Assembly (NCBI GenBank): GCA_016192145.1
Contig: JACPUT010000002.1
Span: forward strand, 248,001-312,000
Reading direction: 5' to 3'
Source: Acidobacteriota bacterium
Lineage (GTDB): Bacteria > Acidobacteriota > Holophagae > Holophagales > Holophagaceae
DNA length: 64,000 bases
The notes below the pieces were generated by a model. That model was not told the DNA's origin and searched no databases. It saw only the letters and a program-made list of their open reading frames with translations. Made by a program: the position numbers and the translations under genes. Every line of letters starts with the position of its first letter. The first letter of the stretch is position 1. Of the stretch, positions 54,463-64,000 are shown one piece after another.

Positions 54463-57400
54463 TTAAAGGCTGGTCTGGGCGTACTTCTCGGTGGTGTGGA
54501 ACTCGAGGGTGTCACCTTCGCGGAGGTCATCGAAGTTCTGCAGCGAGATGCCGCACTCGAAGCCGTTCTTGACCTCGGTGACGTCATCCTTGAACCGCTT
54601 GAGGGCGGAGATGAGGCCTTCGAAGATCTGATCCTCGCCGCGCTTGACGCGCACCTTGGCGTTCTTCTTGATGAAGCCGTCGGTGACGCGGGAACCCGCG
54701 ATGACCGTCTTGCCGGCCTTGAAGATCTGCAGCACCTCGGCGCGGCCCTGGTAGACCTCGCGATCCAGGCTGTCGAGCTTGCCGATCATGGCCTGCTCGA
54801 TCTCCTCGGACACCTTGTAGATGATGTCGTGGAAGCGCAGGTCCACGCCCTCTTCCTTAGCCAGCTCCTCGGCCTTCTTCTCGGCCTTGGTGTGGAAGGC
54901 GATGACGATGGCCTTGGAGGCCTCCGCCAGGAGGACGTCGTTCTCGTTCACGGTGCCGGCGGCGGCGTGGATGATGCGCACGCGCACCTTGTCGGTGCTG
55001 AGCTTCTCGAGGGAGCCCACGAGGGATTCCACGGAGCCCTGGGTGTCGGCCTTGATGATGAGGGGGAGTTCCTTGATGGAGCCCTCCTTCATCGTGCTGA
55101 AGATGTTCTCGAGGGTGACGCGCTGCTTGGCGAGCGCGGCGGCCTTGAGCTTCTCCTGGCGGAACTGGGCGATGGTGCGGGCCTTGCCTTCGGACTCGAC
55201 CACCTGGAAGTTGTCGCCGCTGGAGGGCACTTCCTCGAAGCCGAGGATCTGCACCGCCGTGGAGGGACCGGCTTCGGTGATGCGGTTGCCGCGGTCATCG
55301 AACATGGCGCGGACGCGGCCCATGGTGGCCCCGGCCACGAAGATCTCGCCGGCGCGGAGGGTGCCGTTCTGGACGAGGACGGTGGCGACGGCGCCGCGGC
55401 CCTTGTCGAGGCGGGCCTCGATGATGGAACCGGCGGCGGGGCAGTCGTAGACGGCCTTGAGATCCTTCATGTCGGCGACGAGGAGCAGCGTCTCGAGGAG
55501 TTCATCGAGGCCCTGCTTGGACTTGGCGCTGACGGGCACGGCGGGGACGTCGCCGCCGTAGGCTTCCGTCTGCACGCTGTGCTGGAGCAGGCCCTGCTGG
55601 ACCTTGTCCGGGTTGGCGCCGGCCTTGTCGATCTTGTTGATGGCCACCACGAGGGGGACATCCGCGGCCTTGGCGTGGTTGATGGATTCCACCGTCTGGG
55701 GCATGACGCCGTCGTCCGCCGCCACCACGAGGATCGCGATGTCGGTGACCTTGGCGCCGCGGGCGCGCATCTTGGTGAAGGCTTCGTGACCGGGGGTGTC
55801 GAGGAAGACCACCGTGCGCATGAGGCCCGTGTTCTTGTCCTTGACGTCCACGTGGTAGGCGCCGATGTGCTGCGTGATGCCGCCGGCTTCGCCCGCGGCC
55901 ACCTTGGCGCTGCGGATGGCATCCAGCAGCGAGGTCTTGCCGTGGTCGACGTGGCCCATGATGGTGACGACCGGGGGACGGGGGCGCTTCTCGCCCTGCA
56001 CCTCGGTGGCCTCGTCCATCATCTGCACGTCTTCCTCAAAGGAGACGATGTCGGCCAGGAAGCCGAACTCACGGGCGATCTCCTTGGCCAGCTCGGTGTC
56101 GAGGGGCTGGTTGATCGTGGCGAAGATGCCGCGGTGCAGGAGCTTGGCGACCACGTCCTTGGCGGGGCGGTTGCACTTCTCGGCGAGTTCCTTGACCGTC
56201 ACGCCCTCAGAGAGCATGACGATGCCGATCTCGTCCTCGATGTACTCGGTGGCGATGACCTGCGCGCGGCTGCGGGGCTGCCGCATCTTGATCGCGAGTT
56301 CCTCTTCTTCAGTGCGCTCGTGCTTGCCCTTCTTCTTGCCGCCGCTGGGACCCCGGCCGGGGCCCTTCTGGGAGTTGGGATCGATGGGGCCCGCGGGGGC
56401 GCCCAGGCCAGGACGGCCCCCAGGGCCGCCGGGACGGGAGCCGAAGCCACCGGGGCGGGGGCCGCCGGGACCGCGGTTGGGACCACCAGGGCCACCGGGA
56501 CGGGGACCGCCGAAGCCGCCCGGACGGGGGCCGCCGGGACCGCCAGGCCCGCGGCCGGGACCGCCGGGACGGCCACCCGGGCCGCTGGGGCGGGAGGGAC
56601 CGCCCGCAGGACGGGCCTGGGGCAGCTGGATGTAGCGGGCGGGACCCTGCTCCCGGGGTTCGGGGGGCGGGGTGTCGCTCATCTTCAGGCGGCTGAAGCC
56701 CTGGTCGGGCTGGAGCTGGCTGATGGAGGGCAGGTTGGACATGCGGGAGCTGGTCACGGCGGGCTTGGGGGCCTCGTGCTTCACTTCACCGCGGCTGGTG
56801 TTGGAGGCCATGGGCAGCACGGCCTTGGGCTGGGGCACGCCGGATCGCTGGACGTGCGAGGGCGTGGTGTGGGTGCCGGGGCGCTGGAGCACGGCGCGGG
56901 CGCCGGCTTCGGGGCGGGGGCCCGAGGCTGCCTGGGGAGGCCGGGCCTGGGGCAGCTGGATGTAGCGGGCGGGCTTTTCCTCGGGCTTCGCGGCCTGGCT
57001 GGGGGCCTGGCTCACCCGCAATCGGGAGAAGGACTCGCCTTGGGCGGGAGCCGGGGCGGGGGCGGCCTCGGGGGCCGGAGCCGGGGCGGGAGCAGCGGGG
57101 GCCTCGGCCTTCTTGATCAGCACCGTGGGGGGCTTGGGAGCCTCCACCTTCGGGACCTCCACCTTGGGGGCCTCGACCTTGGGCTCGGGCTTGGGCTCGG
57201 CCTTGGGGGCCTCCGCCTTCACGGGCTCAGGCTTGGGGGCTTCCAGGCGGGGAGCCACGGCCTCGGCCTTGGGGGCCTCCGGGCCCTCGGGGCCGCGGGG
57301 GGCCTTCACCACCTTGATGGCGGCGTGGGGCTTGTGGACGGCCAGGGGGGCCGCTTCGGGCTGGCCCTTGGCCTTGGCCTCGAGGACCCGGCGGATCTGG

Positions 57401-57531
57401 GCTTCCTGGTCCTGGCTGAGGTTCGAGCTGTGGCTCTTCCCGGTGACACCGAGGCGCTTCTCGAGCACGTCGATGACGTCGTGATTGCTCACGCCCAGGT
57501 CTTTGGCAAGTTGGTTGATGCGAAGGGTCAT
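54463..57531 (-). CDS. infB: Translation initiation factor IF-2
   Basis: A 1022-residue IF-2 that places fMet-tRNA on the 30S subunit. The N-terminus has an IF2_N helical segment ([22 protein letters not shown]), then about 350 residues of low complexity: KxEAPKxE repeats, two copies of an [11 protein letters not shown]-like box, and a Gly/Pro/Arg block. A second IF2_N follows, then the G domain with [20 protein letters not shown] and NKID. The C-terminal domains are normal. Third gene of rimP-nusA-infB. Confidence 0.97.
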   Translation of the reverse strand: MTLRINQLAKDLGVSNHDVIDVLEKRLGVTGKSHSSNLSQDQEAQIRRVLEAKAKGQPEAAPLAVHKPHAAIKVVKAPRGPEGPEAPKAEAVAPRLEAPKPEPVKAEAPKAEPKPEPKVEAPKVEVPKVEAPKPPTVLIKKAEAPAAPAPAPAPEAAPAPAPAQGESFSRLRVSQAPSQAAKPEEKPARYIQLPQARPPQAASGPRPEAGARAVLQRPGTHTTPSHVQRSGVPQPKAVLPMASNTSRGEVKHEAPKPAVTSSRMSNLPSISQLQPDQGFSRLKMSDTPPPEPREQGPARYIQLPQARPAGGPSRPSGPGGRPGGPGRGPGGPGGPRPGGFGGPRPGGPGGPNRGPGGPRPGGFGSRPGGPGGRPGLGAPAGPIDPNSQKGPGRGPSGGKKKGKHERTEEEELAIKMRQPRSRAQVIATEYIEDEIGIVMLSEGVTVKELAEKCNRPAKDVVAKLLHRGIFATINQPLDTELAKEIAREFGFLADIVSFEEDVQMMDEATEVQGEKRPRPPVVTIMGHVDHGKTSLLDAIRSAKVAAGEAGGITQHIGAYHVDVKDKNTGLMRTVVFLDTPGHEAFTKMRARGAKVTDIAILVVAADDGVMPQTVESINHAKAADVPLVVAINKIDKAGANPDKVQQGLLQHSVQTEAYGGDVPAVPVSAKSKQGLDELLETLLLVADMKDLKAVYDCPAAGSIIEARLDKGRGAVATVLVQNGTLRAGEIFVAGATMGRVRAMFDDRGNRITEAGPSTAVQILGFEEVPSSGDNFQVVESEGKARTIAQFRQEKLKAAALAKQRVTLENIFSTMKEGSIKELPLIIKADTQGSVESLVGSLEKLSTDKVRVRIIHAAAGTVNENDVLLAEASKAIVIAFHTKAEKKAEELAKEEGVDLRFHDIIYKVSEEIEQAMIGKLDSLDREVYQGRAEVLQIFKAGKTVIAGSRVTDGFIKKNAKVRVKRGEDQIFEGLISALKRFKDDVTEVKNGFECGISLQNFDDLREGDTLEFHTTEKYAQTSL

Positions 57532-57605
57532 GTGGGAGGGGGTCCTCAGGTCTTAACAGCTCGTGCGTGGAGCGGGCGGGGAAGATGCGCGCGGAAGGAG
57601 GGCGC

Positions 57606-58934
57606 TCACTCCCCGAAACGGGCGTGGGCGGCGTCGATGAGGCGGAAAGCCAGTTCCTGATCCACGCCCTCCACCCCGAGGAGCTGATCAGCAGTCACAG
57701 TGTAGATCGTTTTCGCGTCCGCGAAGCCGGCGGCGGCCAGACGATCGGCCAGCTCGGGGGTAAGTCCCTCCACCGTCAGCTCCTGGAGGAGGCTGGAGGT
57801 GGGGGCGGCCGGGGCGGCGGAGGCCTCCTCGGAAACGGGCATGTCGGGCAGGGCGAGGCCGAGGGCGACTTCGTTCTCCCGGCGCTTCTCGCTCTCGGAG
57901 CGGACGTCGATGTTCCAGCCCGTCAGCTTGGCGGCGAGGCGCACGTTTTGGCCCCGCTTGCCGATGGCGATGGAGAGCTGCTCGTCGTCGACCACCACTT
58001 CCACTCGGCGCTCGTCGGGGTTGGTGATGTTAACCCGGATGGCTTTGGCGGGGTTCAGGGCGTTGGCGATGAAGCGGGTGACGTCGTCGTCGTAGCGGAC
58101 GATGTCGATCTTCTCGTTCTTCAGCTCGCGGATGATGGCCTGCACGCGGGAGCCCTTGAGGCCCACGCAAGCGCCCACGGGATCCACGTCGGGATCGAGG
58201 GAAGCCACGGCCACCTTGGCGCGGTCGCCGGCTTCGCGCACGCAGTTGCGGATGACGACGGTGCCATCGTGGATTTCGGGCACCTCGTTCTCGAAGAGCT
58301 TGATGAGCAACCTCGGATCGGTGCGGCTCACCTGCACCTGGGGATCCTTGGCGCTCTTGTCGACGCTCTGGATCACCACCTTGATGCGCTGGCCCTTGTC
58401 GAAGCGGTCGCCGCGCAGCGCCTCGGAGCGGCGGAGCATGGCTTCCACACGGTCGATCTCGAGGATGATGGCGGCCTTCTCGAAGCGCTTGACCTCGGCG
58501 ACGACCACCTCGCCCATGCGGTCGGCGAAGTCGGTGTGGATGCGCTCGCGCTCGGCCTCGCGCACCTTCTGCACGAGCACCTGCTTGGCGGCCTGGGCGG
58601 CGATGCGGCCCAGCATGCTGGTGTCCTGGGGCAGCCAGAGCATGTCGCCCTCTGCGGCGTCGGGGTTCAGCTCCTGGGCTTCGGCCAGGCTGATCTCCAG
58701 ATCCTCTTCCTCCACCTCGGCCACGACCTGCTTGAGGGCGTAGACGTGGAATTCGCCGGTCTCACGATCCATCTGGGCTTCGAAGTTGCCGTAGAAATCC
58801 TGGGCGTTGAAGTACTTGTCCGCGGCCTTGGCGAGGGCTTCCTCGACGGCCTTGAACACGTCCTCTTCGTTGATGCCCTTTTCAGCGGCGATCATCTTCA
58901 CGGATTCGAAGAATGTGGTTTGAACGGTTGCCAT
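57606..58934 (-). CDS. nusA: Transcription elongation/termination factor NusA
   Basis: A 442-residue factor that binds RNA polymerase and nascent RNA. The N-terminal domain, an S1 domain (about 135-205), and two KH domains ([20 protein letters not shown] and [18 protein letters not shown]) are in order. A C-terminal helix-hairpin acidic repeat ([19 protein letters not shown]...) is present once, shorter than the E. coli double repeat. Gap of 74 bases to infB. Confidence 0.97.
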   Translation of the reverse strand: MATVQTTFFESVKMIAAEKGINEEDVFKAVEEALAKAADKYFNAQDFYGNFEAQMDRETGEFHVYALKQVVAEVEEEDLEISLAEAQELNPDAAEGDMLWLPQDTSMLGRIAAQAAKQVLVQKVREAERERIHTDFADRMGEVVVAEVKRFEKAAIILEIDRVEAMLRRSEALRGDRFDKGQRIKVVIQSVDKSAKDPQVQVSRTDPRLLIKLFENEVPEIHDGTVVIRNCVREAGDRAKVAVASLDPDVDPVGACVGLKGSRVQAIIRELKNEKIDIVRYDDDVTRFIANALNPAKAIRVNITNPDERRVEVVVDDEQLSIAIGKRGQNVRLAAKLTGWNIDVRSESEKRRENEVALGLALPDMPVSEEASAAPAAPTSSLLQELTVEGLTPELADRLAAAGFADAKTIYTVTADQLLGVEGVDQELAFRLIDAAHARFGE

Positions 58935-58936
58935 GG

Positions 58937-59539
58937 TTATTGCTCCTCCCCGGCGCTTGTCTCTACGCCGGCGTCGTTTTGATCTTCAAATTCAGGATTC
59001 CCGTTCAGGTGGCTGGTGAGCCGGGCCTGCACTTGCTTGGGCTTGGGGGTCTTTGCTTCGTCGAAGGGGGCGAGCTTGGCCTTCTGGATCTCTTCAAGGG
59101 GCACGCGTTTCATGGCGCCGTCCTCTTCGATCACGACTTCGGTGCCTTCAACACCGGCGATCCAGCCCTTGAACCGCTTCTGGCCATTCACCGGGGTCTT
59201 GGTCTGGATGCGGCAGAGGCAGCCCTGGAAGCGGAGGAAATGCTCGGCCTTGGCCAGGGGACGCTCGATGCCGGGGCTGGACACCTCGACGCCCGTGGTC
59301 TCCCGCAGGTCGGGGAATTCCACGTCCATCCAGGCGAGCAGGCCCTCGTTCACGGCCACGCAGTCGTCCAGGGTGATGCGGCGATGGGAGGTGGCGGCAT
59401 CCAGGTGATCCACGTAGAGGCGCAAGATGTCGTCGCCGCCCTCGCGGGCGGTTTCCAAGAGGACAAGCTCATAGCCCAGCAGGGCGAGCTGCCGTTCGAT
59501 CGAAGGCTGGAGCTTCTTCAGGTCCACAGGACTCAACAA
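58937..59539 (-). CDS. rimP: Ribosome maturation factor RimP
   Basis: A 200-residue factor for 30S maturation. GYELVLLE, LRLYVD, the segment ITLDDCVAVNEGL, and VSSPGIERPLAKAEHFLRFQG are characteristic. A C-terminal tail of about 45 residues, mostly charged, extends past the usual end. The start is uncertain: TTG 59539 or 59536, or GTG a few codons on; none has a clear ribosome site. Two bases separate it from nusA. Confidence 0.92.
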   Translation of the reverse strand: MLSPVDLKKLQPSIERQLALLGYELVLLETAREGGDDILRLYVDHLDAATSHRRITLDDCVAVNEGLLAWMDVEFPDLRETTGVEVSSPGIERPLAKAEHFLRFQGCLCRIQTKTPVNGQKRFKGWIAGVEGTEVVIEEDGAMKRVPLEEIQKAKLAPFDEAKTPKPKQVQARLTSHLNGNPEFEDQNDAGVETSAGEEQ

Positions 59540-59696
59540 AAAAGGTGGGACGAGCCCACCGGATCAGGGCGCCGGGCGGCACCTCGCCAGATTGAGAATT
59601 CCAAGCTTAGCCCTCGAATCGCCTATCGGCAAGGAAAATCAAGGTGATTGAGGCCACTGGCCCCCTCTGATGGAATGGAATTTCGAGGTGGATCCC

Positions 59697-60611
59697 ATGG
59701 GCAGCATCCTGGACGGCAAGGCCTACGCAGACCGCATCCTGGCCGAGGTGAAGGTCGGGGTGGAAGCCCGCTTGGCGAAGGGTCGCCGCGCGCCCTGCCT
59801 GGCCGTGGTGCTGGTGGGCGAAGATCCCGCCAGCCAGGTCTACGTCCGGGGCAAGGTGAAGGCCTGCGCGGAAACGGGCATCACGAGCTTGGAGCACAAA
59901 GTGCCGGCCACCACCTCCCAGGCGGAACTGGAGGCCCTCATCGACCGCCTCAACGGCGACCCCGGCGTGGATGGCATCCTCGTGCAGCTGCCCCTGCCCA
60001 AGGGCCTGGATGCCAAGGCGGCCCTCCACCGCATCAGCCCCGCCAAGGACGTGGACGGCTTCCATCCCATGAACCAGGGCCTGCTCTTCCAGGGGCTGCC
60101 GGCCCTCCGCCCCTGCACTCCCAGCGCCGTCATGCGCATGCTGGAACTGCACGGCGTGAGCCTCAAGGGCCAGCGGGCCGTGGTGCTGGGTCGCAGCGAG
60201 ATCGTGGGCAAGCCCATGGCCCTCATGCTGCTCGAACAGCATGCGACGGTGACCATCGCCCACAGCCGCACCTCGGATCTGCCCGCCGTCTGCCGGGAGG
60301 CGGATCTGCTCGTGGCCGCCGTGGGTCGCCCGGGCATGGTGGAGGGCTCCTGGATCAAGCCCGGCGCCGTGGTCATCGACGTGGGCATCAACCGCGTGGA
60401 GGACCTCGCCCTCGGCGAGCGGATCTTCGCCGCGGAGCCCCGGAAGCTGGAGACGCTGAAGGCCAAGGGCGCCGTGCTCTGCGGCGACGTGCGCTTCGGG
60501 GAAGCCATGCAGGTGGCTTCCGCGGTGACGCCCGTGCCCGGCGGCGTGGGCCCGCTCACCATCGCGGGTCTCATGCGCAACACGCTGCAGGCCAGCGAGG
60601 CCCTGGGATAG
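59697..60611 (+). CDS. folD: Bifunctional methylene-THF dehydrogenase/cyclohydrolase
   Basis: A 304-residue FolD that interconverts methylene-, methenyl- and formyl-tetrahydrofolate. The signature [14 protein letters not shown] with the catalytic Lys, the GILVQLPLP motif and the NADP-binding GRSEIVGKP are clear, as is the final [15 protein letters not shown] 59697 follows GAGG; an upstream ATG 59670 is unlikely. It converges with the PQQ-propeller gene, with three bases between. Confidence 0.96.
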   Translation: MGSILDGKAYADRILAEVKVGVEARLAKGRRAPCLAVVLVGEDPASQVYVRGKVKACAETGITSLEHKVPATTSQAELEALIDRLNGDPGVDGILVQLPLPKGLDAKAALHRISPAKDVDGFHPMNQGLLFQGLPALRPCTPSAVMRMLELHGVSLKGQRAVVLGRSEIVGKPMALMLLEQHATVTIAHSRTSDLPAVCREADLLVAAVGRPGMVEGSWIKPGAVVIDVGINRVEDLALGERIFAAEPRKLETLKAKGAVLCGDVRFGEAMQVASAVTPVPGGVGPLTIAGLMRNTLQASEALG

Positions 60612-60614
60612 ACC

Positions 60615-61910
60615 TCAGGGGATGGCGGCGATGCCGCCTTCCAGCAGGGGCAGCAGGATCCCCTGGGGACCCCCGAGGATGAGGCCTGCCCCGATCCTTT
60701 CCCTGAGCTGGGTGGCTCCGCTCTCGCTGCCATCGGCGGTGCGGATGGCCACCAGGCGGGAACCGCCCTTGGCCCGGTGGACGGCGAGCACGGTGTCGCC
60801 TTGCACCTGGAGGGGCAGCAGGAGCGCGCCCCCCAGATCCCGGCGCCAGAGTGGCGCGCCCGTGGCGAGATCCAGGCCCAGGAGCTCCTCCTTCGCGTTG
60901 AGGATCACCCGACCACCCTGGATCCAGGGGAGCCGTGTTGCTTCCGCCTCCCACTCCCAGGCCTTTTCCCCCGTGCGGGCGTTGAAGGCCACCACCCACT
61001 CGCTGGGATTGAAGGCGCCCCGGGTGGTCGTGTAGACGAGGCGGTCGCCGGAGCCGAGCAGGAGGGAAGAGCCGGGGGCTTCCTGGGACCAGAGGATCCG
61101 TCCAAAGACGGGATCGATGGCGACGATTTCCTGGGCGGTCCGGAGGAAGAGGCGATCCTCGATGAGCTGGCAGCTCTCGAAGGTCCCCCGCTTGGGCGTT
61201 TTCAGGCCCCAGAGCATCCGTCCCGTGGGCAGGTCGAAGGTCATCACCTGGCCGCTGCCGCCCACGAGGACCCGGTCTCCCAGGATCAGGGGGTGGAGCT
61301 CGGAGGCGCCGGGCAGCGCCACCGACCAGCGCATCGCCCCCGTGGTGAGGTCGAAGGCGAAGAGCCCCAGCTCGGGGCGCATGTCCTGGGAGGCCGTGGA
61401 CCAGCCCGCCACGAGGGTGTTCCCGCTGGCGGCGGGAAAGAGGAGGCGGGGTTTGGCAGGGGCGAGGGATCCCTTGGCGGGCTTCCAGGCGGGCAGGGTG
61501 AGGAGGTTGCGAAGGGCGCCCGTGGTGGCGTCCAGCACGCCGATCCGTCCGCCCTCCAAGGTGAAGATCACCCGGTTCTCGGCGAGCTGGGGCGGCCCAT
61601 CCAGGAGGCCGGTGAAGGGCACTTCCCAGATGACCTTGCCCGTGGCCGGGTCCAGGGCCTGCACCTTCTTGGGGCTGGCTTGCACGACCACGAGGTGGGT
61701 GCCGTCGAAGGCCGGAGGGATCTCAACCTGCCCCGTGGAGACCTGCCAGGGCTGCGTGGGCTTGCCCGGGTCGCCGCCCTGGCCGGCCCGCAGGCGCAGC
61801 AGCCACTGGGCCTGCCAGGAGGGACTGAGGGCCGTCATCGGGGCGGGTGCCTGGGCGCTGGCGGCGAGGGCGGTGAGGCTGAGGACCCAGGAGGTGAGGC
61901 GCAGGGGCAC
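60615..61910 (-). CDS. PQQ/BamB-like beta-propeller protein
   Basis: A 431-residue secreted protein with a signal peptide (SLTALAASAQA). Blades carry the tryptophan-docking-like pattern ALDPATGKVIWEV, DLTTGAMRWSV, AIDPVFGRILWSQ, eight or so in all, as in PQQ-dependent and BamB-type propellers. No catalytic Asp or lipobox is clear, so it is a binding or scaffold protein, not a proven dehydrogenase. Confidence 0.85.
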   Translation of the reverse strand: MPLRLTSWVLSLTALAASAQAPAPMTALSPSWQAQWLLRLRAGQGGDPGKPTQPWQVSTGQVEIPPAFDGTHLVVVQASPKKVQALDPATGKVIWEVPFTGLLDGPPQLAENRVIFTLEGGRIGVLDATTGALRNLLTLPAWKPAKGSLAPAKPRLLFPAASGNTLVAGWSTASQDMRPELGLFAFDLTTGAMRWSVALPGASELHPLILGDRVLVGGSGQVMTFDLPTGRMLWGLKTPKRGTFESCQLIEDRLFLRTAQEIVAIDPVFGRILWSQEAPGSSLLLGSGDRLVYTTTRGAFNPSEWVVAFNARTGEKAWEWEAEATRLPWIQGGRVILNAKEELLGLDLATGAPLWRRDLGGALLLPLQVQGDTVLAVHRAKGGSRLVAIRTADGSESGATQLRERIGAGLILGGPQGILLPLLEGGIAAIP

Positions 61911-61976
61911 GGAGACTCCGGTCAGGCGTTCAGGGACGTTGGGGCGAATGGGGCCATGGGTGGGGAAACCTGGAAC

Positions 61977-62735
61977 TCAGGGGCAGAGCCCGCCATCCAC
62001 GTTCACGATCTGGCCGCTCATGTAGCTGGACCAGTCGCTGCAGAGGAAGGCCACCACCCGCGCCACTTCCTCGGGTTCGCCCACCCGCTTGAGGATGGTG
62101 GGGGCCAGCAGTTCCTTGATCTGCTCCGGCTTCAGATCCGAGGTGAGCTCCGTGTGGATGATGCCGGGGTTCACGGCGTTCACCAGCACCCCGAAGGGGG
62201 CCAGCTCCCGGGCGAGGCTCTTGGTGAGCGAGATCACCGCGCCCTTGCTGGCGCCGTAGTTGGTCTGACCCGCCATGCCGATGACGCCGGTGGGGCTGAC
62301 GATGTTCACCACCCGGCCCCACTTGCGGGCCATCATGCCGCGCACCATGGCCTTGGTGGCGAGCACGGTGCCCTTGAGGTTCACGCTCATGACCTCCTCC
62401 CACTTGTCGTCGCCCATGAGGATGAAGGGGCCGTCCTTGCGGGTGCCGGCGTTGTTCACGAGGATGTCGATGGGGCCCAGCTCCGCCTCCACGGCCTTCG
62501 CGCAGGCGTCCATGGCGAGTTTGTCGCGGACGTCCCCCTGCACGGCGAGGGCCCGGCCTCCCTGGGCCCGGATGCCCTCGGCGACCTCCTGGGCGAGGTC
62601 CAGGTTTTTGAGGGCATGCACCGCCACCCCGGCCCCCCAGGTGGCCAGCTCCTGGGCGATGGCCCGGCCGATCCCCCGGCTGGAACCGGTGACGAAGGCC
62701 ACGCGCCCGGACAGGGGGGGATTTGCAAATGGCAT
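61977..62735 (-). CDS. FabG-like 3-oxoacyl-ACP reductase
   Basis: A 252-residue SDR enzyme. The nucleotide motif [12 protein letters not shown], the NNAG motif and the active-site Tyr and Lys in NYGASKGAV are intact; the Ser is in [14 protein letters not shown]-dependent reduction of 3-oxoacyl-ACP or a related ketone is expected. ATG 62735 follows GGGAG; upstream codons are unlikely. No acyl-carrier genes are adjacent, so the exact substrate is open. Confidence 0.88.
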   Translation of the reverse strand: MPFANPPLSGRVAFVTGSSRGIGRAIAQELATWGAGVAVHALKNLDLAQEVAEGIRAQGGRALAVQGDVRDKLAMDACAKAVEAELGPIDILVNNAGTRKDGPFILMGDDKWEEVMSVNLKGTVLATKAMVRGMMARKWGRVVNIVSPTGVIGMAGQTNYGASKGAVISLTKSLARELAPFGVLVNAVNPGIIHTELTSDLKPEQIKELLAPTILKRVGEPEEVARVVAFLCSDWSSYMSGQIVNVDGGLCP

Positions 62736-62900
62736 GGGGGAAACTCCCATGGCCCGGATCCGGGCCAACAGACAAGTGTACTGGCCTGGCACGGGATGGA
62801 TCAGGCCTCATCCCGGGTCCCGGCCGCCGGGTGGTGTCATATTGACCAGGCGTTCCGAGCCCCGGTGTGGCATTCCCTCCGGTGGCCCCAAGGGGAATCC

Positions 62901-63212
62901 ATGACCAAGTCCGGCCTTGTGACACCCGCCTCCCTGGAGGCTTTCCTCATGGCCCATCCCGGATGGGTGGCCCAGGGGGAAGCCCAGGGTCTCACCCTGC
63001 GGAAGCGCTTCACCTTCTCGGCCTACACCCGCGCCCTGGGCTTCGTGGTGGCTGCCGCGGAGCACGCCGAGCGGGCGGATCACCACCCCGATCTCACCCT
63101 GGGGTGGCGCTGGGTGGTGGCCCAGCTCACCAGCCATCACGAACGGGGCGTCACCGACCGGGATCTCGTGCTGGCCGTGGAACTGGATCGGATCTATCAG
63201 GAATACATCTGA
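62901..63212 (+). CDS. phhB: Pterin-4a-carbinolamine dehydratase
   Basis: A 103-residue protein with the family motif EHAERADHHPDLTLGW, in which the His residues catalyse dehydration of 4a-hydroxytetrahydrobiopterin during phenylalanine hydroxylase turnover; some members act in molybdopterin or other roles. ATG 62901 follows AAGGGGA. Phenylalanine hydroxylase is not in view. Confidence 0.92.
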   Translation: MTKSGLVTPASLEAFLMAHPGWVAQGEAQGLTLRKRFTFSAYTRALGFVVAAAEHAERADHHPDLTLGWRWVVAQLTSHHERGVTDRDLVLAVELDRIYQEYI

Positions 63213-63215
63213 GGT

Positions 63216-63653
63216 TCAGCGCCGGGGCTCGGCCTTCACGTCCAGGCTCCAGGCGCCCCAGGTGGGTCGGACCCGGGGCGGATTGAAGAGGTCCTGCAGC
63301 GCCTTGGATTGGGCGTTGGCCAGGCCCTGGATGTTGGCGGCGTTGAAGCTGCTGAAGGTGGCCAACATGATCCGACCCTCCAGGGATCTCCGGCCCGAGA
63401 GGTTGACCGTGTCCCGGGCCAGGGCCGTGAGGCTCAGGCGGAGCTGGGTGCGGGCGGTGAATTCCTCGTTCAGGCCCGGCGCCACCACCTCGACGGTGGC
63501 TTCCCCAGCGCGGCGGCTTCGCGCCTGGGCCTTGGGATTCCACGCGAGGAAATCCATCTGGACCGGTGGCAGCGGGGCCCTGAACACGCCGGGTCGCCAA
63601 CCCTCCTCCCCCAGGGGAGGAGGCGTCTGGAGGGCGAGGGCCAGGAGGATCAC
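63216..63653 (-). CDS. Hypothetical small secreted protein
   Basis: 145 residues from GTG 63653, the only start possible because a stop lies five codons upstream. A short hydrophobic start (ILLALAL) may be an export signal. The body has a beta-rich stretch with Arg/Ala, then SSFNAANIQGLANAQSKALQDLF. No family is recognised. Confidence 0.5.
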   Translation of the reverse strand: MILLALALQTPPPLGEEGWRPGVFRAPLPPVQMDFLAWNPKAQARSRRAGEATVEVVAPGLNEEFTARTQLRLSLTALARDTVNLSGRRSLEGRIMLATFSSFNAANIQGLANAQSKALQDLFNPPRVRPTWGAWSLDVKAEPRR

Positions 63654-63692
63654 AGAGCAGTCATGTCACGGGACCGCCGGGCGTTCCCGAGC

Positions 63693-64000
63693 TCAGAACT
63701 TCTTGGGCTTGCGGGGGCCGCCGGGCTTGGCGCCCGCCCTGCCCCGGGGGGCGGGGCTGGACGTGCCGCGGGGGCCTGAGGCCGCACGGGGGCCCGAGGG
63801 ACGGGCACCGGCGGGACGACTGCCAGCTTCCTTGCGGGGGCCGCGCCCCGGGCGCGCATTGCCTTCGCTGCGGGGGCGGCTGGACCGATCGCCAAAGTCC
63901 TTGCGGGGACCGCGGGCGGGGCGCTCATCACGATCGGCCCGGGGGCGCTGGGGACGGTTGCCCTCGGTGCGGGGGCGGCTGGGGCGGTCGCCGAAATCCT
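63693..64000 (-). CDS. C-terminal basic tail, likely RNA helicase or pseudouridine synthase
   Basis: The last 102 residues of a gene running off the window, stop TGA at 63693-63695. The tail is Arg/Gly/Pro-rich with two copies of a unit like GPRKDFGDRSSRPRSEGN and ends GGPRKPKKF. Such tails are found at the ends of DEAD-box RNA helicases and RluB-type pseudouridine synthases and bind RNA; the catalytic part is outside, so the family is not decided. Confidence 0.6.
   Translation of the reverse strand, partial: DFGDRPSRPRTEGNRPQRPRADRDERPARGPRKDFGDRSSRPRSEGNARPGRGPRKEAGSRPAGARPSGPRAASGPRGTSSPAPRGRAGAKPGGPRKPKKF

Overview
This is a GC-rich bacterial chromosome window with tightly packed genes, many four-base ATGA stop/start overlaps and no rRNA, tRNA, phage, IS element or CRISPR array that I could see. 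Gene content suggests an Acidobacteriota of the Holophagae/Geothrix type. The pointers are a quinol-oxidising bc-type complex fused to ferredoxin parts, a tricorn-type S41 protease, large sortilin/BNR and WD40 propeller proteins, a kinase fused to a TolB-like propeller, OPT transport and tyrosine phenol-lyase. That placement is inferred from gene content, not proven.

Region 1 (1-4785, + strand) is an unusual respiratory operon. It holds a Rieske C-terminus, a cytochrome b that keeps the p-side heme ligands but has Lys and Arg where both n-side (bH) heme ligands should be, two small membrane proteins, a second cytochrome b with all four heme His and a C-terminal 2x[4Fe-4S] domain, an MvhD-like iron-sulfur subunit, and three single-helix microproteins, the last FixS/CcoS-like. 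No CxxCH c-type heme motif was seen in the visible part. This is the best candidate in the window for a poorly described system.

Region 2 (4870-10725) holds maf, a GNAT gene and lnt (overlapping, - strand), a SpoU methyltransferase and an OPT transporter. Region 3 (10905-15288) has a 913-residue fusion of hemerythrin, NfnA-like and NfnB-like domains, then tyrosine phenol-lyase. Region 4 (15413-26911) has a WD40 protein, a TonB receptor, a clpS-clpA-aat N-degron cluster, two overlapping J-domain-like genes and a divergent membrane/Sel1-like protein. Region 5 (27110-36425) has an SRPBCC protein, a tricorn protease, a division cluster transcribed murB-ftsQ-ftsA-ftsZ, and ogt. Region 6 (36459-45767) has ruvX, YceI, a Lol-type ABC system with an exonuclease embedded, a propeller-sensor kinase, a PilZ-receiver protein and hflX. 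Region 7 (45789-53067) has secreted or membrane proteins, an O-methyltransferase and an orphan pseudopilin. Region 8 (53180-64000) has hppD, the rimP-nusA-infB operon, folD, a PQQ-propeller protein, a FabG-like reductase, a pterin dehydratase and the basic tail of a protein running off the end.

Six intergenic elements of about 80-135 bp recur. Each is a long inverted repeat whose arms are built from degenerate 7-10 bp tandem units, and most start or end at or within a few bases of a stop codon. They fall into five sequence families with one architecture and are the main non-coding signal. tpl, hppD and the pterin dehydratase point to aromatic amino acid turnover, although they are scattered.
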